Assembly (NCBI GenBank): GCA_020721745.1
Contig: DYMC01000154.1
Coordinates: 1 to 5,618 of the forward strand
Source of the DNA: Lentisphaera sp.
GTDB lineage: Bacteria; Verrucomicrobiota; Lentisphaeria; Victivallales; GWF2-50-93
Direction: 5' to 3'
DNA length: 5,618 bases
The position numbers and the translations under genes were made by a program. The first letter of the stretch is position 1; each line of letters starts with the position of its first letter. The notes below the pieces were generated by a model that made no database searches, had not been told where the DNA came from, and was given only the letters and a program-made list of their open reading frames with translations. Of the stretch, positions 5,436 to 5,618 are shown piece by piece.

Positions 5436-5519
5436 AATCGGGCATGGACAATCCGGCTTTGCCGTTGTAATCTTATGGGAATGCCAGCAGACAAGACATT
5501 CATATTGCCAGACAAGGAA

Positions 5520-5566
5520 CCGGACTCGTCCGGAGAGGGGCGGATGTGCCGGCAGTCCGGCGCCCC
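5520..5566. repeat. adjacent small inverted repeats
   Basis: CCGGAC-TC-GTCCGG (5520-5533) is a perfect 6-bp inverted repeat. Next to it, GGGGC (5537-5541) and GCCGG (5548-5552) can pair with GCCCC (5562-5566) and CCGGC (5557-5561) around a CAGT loop. They overlap the proposed Shine-Dalgarno and start of the partial gene at the right edge, so they could affect its translation, or may only reflect G+C-rich sequence. Confidence 0.4.
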
Positions 5567-5618
5567 TGCCCTGAAGTTCAACACCATCGCCTCCTCCACT
5601 ACCCACGTCACCGATGAT
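5544..5618 (+). CDS. start of an unidentified plus-strand gene, cut by the window end
   Basis: An open frame runs off the right edge, giving at least 25 residues beginning MCRQSGAPALKFNTIASS and continuing THVTDD. I do not recognise the protein. From ATG 5544 onward the third codon positions are mostly C or G, matching the neighbours, and GGAGAGGGG (5532-5540) is a good Shine-Dalgarno for this ATG. The same frame is open further upstream with ATGs at 5475 and 5481, which would add about 21-23 residues (MPADKTFILPDKEPDS and so on), but these lack a Shine-Dalgarno and their codons are less biased. The gene would be transcribed divergently from pheA. Too little is visible to assign a function. 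Confidence 0.5.
   Translation, partial: MCRQSGAPALKFNTIASSTTHVTDD

Noticed and set aside
5440..5525. A minus-strand frame with a zinc-ribbon-like pattern (YECLVC ... CPCPILKKCEW)
   Set aside because: It has no credible start codon or Shine-Dalgarno, runs in another frame through the pheA ribosome binding site and coding sequence, and covers the pheA promoter. Probably chance.
5520..5566. Possible ribozyme (hammerhead-like stem sequences)
   Set aside because: The conserved CUGAUGA core and GAAA elements are absent; only short inverted repeats are present.

Overview
The window is a moderately G+C-rich bacterial chromosomal segment. It combines G/C-ending codons with frequent ATA (Ile) and AGG/AGA (Arg) codons. 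A lipoprotein with a YdjY-type domain (common in Planctomycetes and relatives), an ExbB/ExbD pair and structured intergenic repeats suggest a Gram-negative bacterium, perhaps of the PVC group (Lentisphaerota-like). That placement is an inference without a marker gene and should be held loosely.

Layout, left to right: (1) a small hairpin and a repeat end (about 1-54), then a YdjY-domain lipoprotein (141-872, +). (2) A gene-free stretch (873-1088) filled with palindromes: a perfect 24-nt palindrome, then a nested inverted repeat with two internal hairpins. (3) An exbB/tolQ-exbD/tolR proton-channel pair (1089-2225, +), separated by 3 nt. (4) A second gene-free stretch (2226-2526) holding a composite repeat with 12-bp terminal inverted repeats around three consecutive hairpins. 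(5) ilvN/ilvH, the acetolactate synthase regulatory subunit (2527-3018, +), followed by two overlapping membrane-protein genes that look like the two halves of a split YeeE/YedE transporter (3078-4207, +). (6) A short convergent gap, then pheA on the minus strand (5380-4310), encoding a bifunctional chorismate mutase/prephenate dehydratase with a good sigma70-like promoter and Shine-Dalgarno. (7) The start of a probable divergent plus-strand gene that runs off the window.

The recognisable genes are housekeeping or envelope functions: regulation of branched-chain amino acid synthesis, phenylalanine synthesis, pmf-driven envelope energy transduction, and probably sulfur-compound transport. They do not form one pathway. 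ilvN lacks its catalytic partner here, and ExbB/ExbD lack a TonB or TolA partner.

The least ordinary content is in the intergenic regions. Several copies of a short sequence share the framework CGGAGTTTT(GC/AA)AAT-NNN-CTC, where NNN differs between copies; in two elements the left and right triplets are exactly complementary. One element also has two internal hairpins whose stems differ by a compensatory G-C to A-T change. I see no transposase, CRISPR array, tRNA or rRNA, and no clear new defence or mobile system.
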